7,608 bases of DNA from Succinatimonas sp. UBA6849 (lineage in GTDB: Bacteria; Pseudomonadota; Gammaproteobacteria; Enterobacterales; Succinivibrionaceae): positions 35,652-43,259 of the forward strand of contig DKDL01000115.1 of assembly GCA_002449335.1 (NCBI GenBank). Reading direction: 5' to 3'. A program made the position numbers and the translations under genes. Below the pieces are notes generated by a model that saw nothing but the letters and a program-made list of their open reading frames with translations, had not been told where the DNA came from and did no database searches. Shown piece after piece: positions 4,825 through 7,608 of the stretch (positions within the stretch are counted from its first letter, which is position 1; the number at the start of each line of letters is the position of its first letter).

Positions 4825-7608
4825 ATGTCTAAAGAAATTTTAATGAACGTCATCAACTCAAATGATTTAACCACATTAGCTGCATTATGTTCCAAGATAA
4901 TAAGTTCAGTTCCAAGCCCAAATTCCAATCCTTTTGCCTTTGAAAAAGTCATTGTGATGAACAAAGGTATGCAGACTTACCTTCAGCAGGAAATTGCTGA
5001 ACAGAATGGAGTTTGCTCAGGTATTGATTTCGTACAGGTATGGGCTTTTATCTGGTCATTGCATAAAACCTTAAACAACGCAGACTCTTCTAACCGTTTC
5101 TCTCACGAGCACATGACCTGGTCTATCTTTTCCTTGATGGAAGATATTGCTAAAAGTGATGACGCTATTTACAAACCAATGAAAGAGTATCTAAAGATTG
5201 AGTCATCAATAGATAAGACTGAAAAAGCATATCAGCTGTGTGGAGCTATCGCGGATACTTTTGACCAATACCAGATGTATCGTCCTGATTGGATCTTAGA
5301 TTGGAACCAGTTAACAGATGACGACTTTAAAGCAGTGTCTGTAAAAGATGGCAAGTACACAGTTGCAGAAGGCTCAAAACTAGAGAAATGGATTAAAAAG
5401 GCGGCTCAAGACTACAGACTTAAAGGTATCAACAAAAATTCTATTAACTCTATCTTAGGAAATATCTGGCAAATAAAGCTTTGGACAAAGCTAAAGGGAA
5501 ATCTTGAGAAGACCTGTGATAATAATGAAGCTAACTTATGGGATAGAGCTACAGTTGTAAAGGAACTTATACTCAAGCTTACCGACTTAAAAGCACACCC
5601 TGAAAAAATAGACTACAACACATTGCCAAAGAGAGTCTTTATCTTTGGTGTTACTGCTCTTCCTACTCAGGTAATAGAGCTTTTCAGAGCTTTAGGTCAG
5701 GTTGTCCCTGTGTTCTTTATGAACCTTAATCCTTGTAAAGAGTATTGGGGAGATTTACGTTCAGAATTCTCTGAATGGAAATCAGAAAAGAAAGCTATTA
5801 TCAAATATTTAAAATCAAATGCTTTAAAAGAAAAGTATGGCATGTCTCCTCTAGCAGGAACTAGCGATTTTAAGTTTAATGAAAGCGAAGATGATTACTG
5901 TAATAGATTTGAAAAACTCTTTGATGAGAATAAAGAAATTGTCGAAGGTAATCCTCTTTTAATCTCATTAGGAAAACAAGGCAGAGATACTTTAAATGTA
6001 CTGTTATCTCAAGATGCTCAAGTAGATATAACACCTGCTTTTATTGACCCTACTGAAGATAGTAAGTCTGATAATGAGCTATCAATCTTAGATAGCCTTA
6101 AATATCGTCTTTTAACTTTAAGTAATAATTCTGAGCAAAAGCATAAGATTGCAGCAAATGATCGCTCACTGCAGATAAGATCCTGTCATACACCGATGCG
6201 AGAGATTGAGATCTTACGTGATGAGATCTTATCTACTATAAAAAATGAAAAAGATGTAAGTGGTAAATCCACGGCACCTCGTGACATGCTTGTCATGATG
6301 CCAGACATCGAGAGCTATGCTCCTTTAATTGAAGCTGTCTTTGGTTCAGTTAATCGAGATGATCCTGATTTCATTCCTTATTCTATTTGCGATAAGACCG
6401 TACGCTCATCAAGCAAAATAGCTGATGCAATTGTGCAACTGCTTTCAATTGGTAACAAAGGTATTACCGCAAACTTAGTTACTGATCTTCTATCAGTAGA
6501 TGCTATTGCTAAAAAGTTTGATATTTCAGTTGAAGATCTATCTGTTATAGAAAGTTGGCTTGATAAAGTTAATGTGCACTGGGGCTTGGATGAAGAAGAC
6601 ATCAAAGAGCATTTAAAGCTTGATGATAAAGGAAAACCTTTACCTTGGACTCTGGATGCCGGTCTTGAACGTCTATTAAACGGTTTTATGCTAGGTAAAG
6701 ATGGAAGCACTATAGCCTATGACAATTTTGAGCCTGGCGATTTTGAACTATTAAATAAGTTCTGTAATTTTGTAGATAAGATAAAGCTTGTAAGAGACGT
6801 CTTCTCTCCAAATCTAAATATCACCACCTTAGAGTGGACTGACAAGTTACAATCTCTGCTTTTAAACAATTTCTTTGTCCTGGATGAGGAATCAAAAGAA
6901 GAAGTTGAAGCTATAAGACAGATCCTCTCAGAGATGAATGAGGCAGTTAATAACTTAAAGGGTAGTGAGAGTTCTCAAGACAATACTGAGAATGCAGACA
7001 GTCCTTTTGAGGAAGGTGTTCGTTCTAATATCAAGATTAAGCTTCCTGTTTTTAGAGCAAAACTAATCCATGCCTTCGGTAACGACAGAGACTCTTCAAG
7101 ATATTTACGTGGAGGATTAATCTTCTGCTCTTTAATGCCAATGAGAGCGGTGCCTTTTAAACACATTTATATCTTAGGTTTAAATGATGATGCCTTCCCA
7201 AGAAAAGACACAACCCCAAGCTTTAATTTGATGGGCGTTAAGTCCTTATCTAGGATCAATGACAGATCTTTATCCATTGATGACAGATACATCTTCCTAG
7301 AAGCAATTCTGTCTGCTGAAAAGAGTTTGTATCTCTCTTATTTAGGTGAGTCACCAATCGATAAGACTCAAAAGAATCCATCTACAGTAATCACTGAGCT
7401 TGAAGACTATTTAGGTGATAATTTTACAGTTCAAGATACTGACAATGCAGATCAAAATCGAAAGGAAGTTATAGCTCGTGTCTTTAGACAGGAATATCTG
7501 AATTCTTATGATTTAAGAAATTTTGAGAAAGAGGATTGTAGTTTAAAGTTATATCCTTCATTTAATGAAAAAGCTTTCTGGAAACAAGAAAAAGATCAAA
7601 AGAGTAAA
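4825..7608 (+). CDS. recC: Exodeoxyribonuclease V subunit gamma (RecC), 3' end outside window
   Basis: The frame from ATG4825 is open for 928 codons to the last base of the window. E. coli RecC has 1122 residues, so roughly the last fifth is missing only because of the window edge. RecC is the non-catalytic scaffold of the RecBCD helicase-nuclease that resects double-strand breaks and reads Chi. Recognisable stretches, in order, are an N-terminal helicase-like part with VIVMNKGMQTYLQQEIA and a conserved IRSCHTPMREIEILRDE near 452-468. DMLVMMPDIESYAPLIEAVFG (about 485-505) follows, then PYSICDKTVRSSSKIADA and VHWGLDEEDI. The hallmark LIFCSLMPMRAVPFKHIYIL (PMR at 772-774) comes next, then DDRYIFLEAILSAEKSLYLSY. 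An acidic, Ser/Asn-rich linker lies at about 713-733. The Shine-Dalgarno AAGGAG (4812-4817), 7 nt upstream, fixes the start. recB and recD usually lie downstream, beyond this window. Confidence 0.95.
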   Translation, partial: MSKEILMNVINSNDLTTLAALCSKIISSVPSPNSNPFAFEKVIVMNKGMQTYLQQEIAEQNGVCSGIDFVQVWAFIWSLHKTLNNADSSNRFSHEHMTWSIFSLMEDIAKSDDAIYKPMKEYLKIESSIDKTEKAYQLCGAIADTFDQYQMYRPDWILDWNQLTDDDFKAVSVKDGKYTVAEGSKLEKWIKKAAQDYRLKGINKNSINSILGNIWQIKLWTKLKGNLEKTCDNNEANLWDRATVVKELILKLTDLKAHPEKIDYNTLPKRVFIFGVTALPTQVIELFRALGQVVPVFFMNLNPCKEYWGDLRSEFSEWKSEKKAIIKYLKSNALKEKYGMSPLAGTSDFKFNESEDDYCNRFEKLFDENKEIVEGNPLLISLGKQGRDTLNVLLSQDAQVDITPAFIDPTEDSKSDNELSILDSLKYRLLTLSNNSEQKHKIAANDRSLQIRSCHTPMREIEILRDEILSTIKNEKDVSGKSTAPRDMLVMMPDIESYAPLIEAVFGSVNRDDPDFIPYSICDKTVRSSSKIADAIVQLLSIGNKGITANLVTDLLSVDAIAKKFDISVEDLSVIESWLDKVNVHWGLDEEDIKEHLKLDDKGKPLPWTLDAGLERLLNGFMLGKDGSTIAYDNFEPGDFELLNKFCNFVDKIKLVRDVFSPNLNITTLEWTDKLQSLLLNNFFVLDEESKEEVEAIRQILSEMNEAVNNLKGSESSQDNTENADSPFEEGVRSNIKIKLPVFRAKLIHAFGNDRDSSRYLRGGLIFCSLMPMRAVPFKHIYILGLNDDAFPRKDTTPSFNLMGVKSLSRINDRSLSIDDRYIFLEAILSAEKSLYLSYLGESPIDKTQKNPSTVITELEDYLGDNFTVQDTDNADQNRKEVIARVFRQEYLNSYDLRNFEKEDCSLKLYPSFNEKAFWKQEKDQKSK

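Noticed and set aside
6378..6710. Minus-strand open frame of 110 codons inside recC
   Set aside because: It is antisense to conserved RecC sequence, and its Ser-rich composition mirrors the opposite strand.
6975..7166. Minus-strand open frame of 63 codons inside recC
   Set aside because: It is antisense to the hallmark RecC PMR region and has no independent coding signal.

Overview
The window is AT-rich chromosomal DNA. It reads as a gammaproteobacterium, by inference a host-associated anaerobe of the Succinivibrionaceae/Aeromonadales type. The evidence is the combination of a Braun-type Lpp lipoprotein with a C-terminal Tyr-Lys-Lys, a proteobacterial PII protein with Tyr51, LuxS, GmhB (LPS heptose synthesis) and RecC. 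The family-level placement was not tested by any search.

Positions 1-1760 look accessory. They hold the last 77 codons of a DUF3427-type helicase protein (2-235, +), a NUDIX pyrophosphohydrolase 37 nt behind it (273-674, +), and two tandem perfect hairpins (729-782). A convergent membrane protein with the layout of SieB superinfection-exclusion proteins follows (805-1464, -). Upstream of it lies a 469-nt gap (1465-1933) with a stop-interrupted small ORF and six copies of the palindrome ATTAAT, the first four at helical-repeat spacing. A helicase/NUDIX pair beside a SieB-like protein suggests a small anti-phage or formerly mobile cassette inserted next to core genes. This is the best candidate here for something undescribed.

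Positions 1934-4111 carry four same-strand genes: glnB (PII), a lytic-transglycosylase-like lipoprotein, luxS, and gmhB, whose GTG start overlaps the luxS stop by one base. I see no convincing terminator until the strong hairpin and U-run at 4065-4120, so read-through across all four is possible. luxS has its own good ribosome binding site and perhaps a weak promoter.

Positions 4141-4555 are a compact lpp unit: A/T tracts, a consensus -10 box, a structured leader of about 67 nt, a 75-codon ORF with codon use typical of a very highly expressed gene, and a UUCG-loop terminator. After a 269-nt gap, recC starts at 4825 with an excellent Shine-Dalgarno and stays open for 928 codons to the window edge. 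The gene is therefore cut by the window, not broken.

LPS heptose synthesis (gmhB), envelope tethering (lpp) and cell-wall cleavage (the lipoprotein) share an envelope theme. glnB (nitrogen signalling), luxS (activated methyl cycle/AI-2) and recC (recombination) are core functions.
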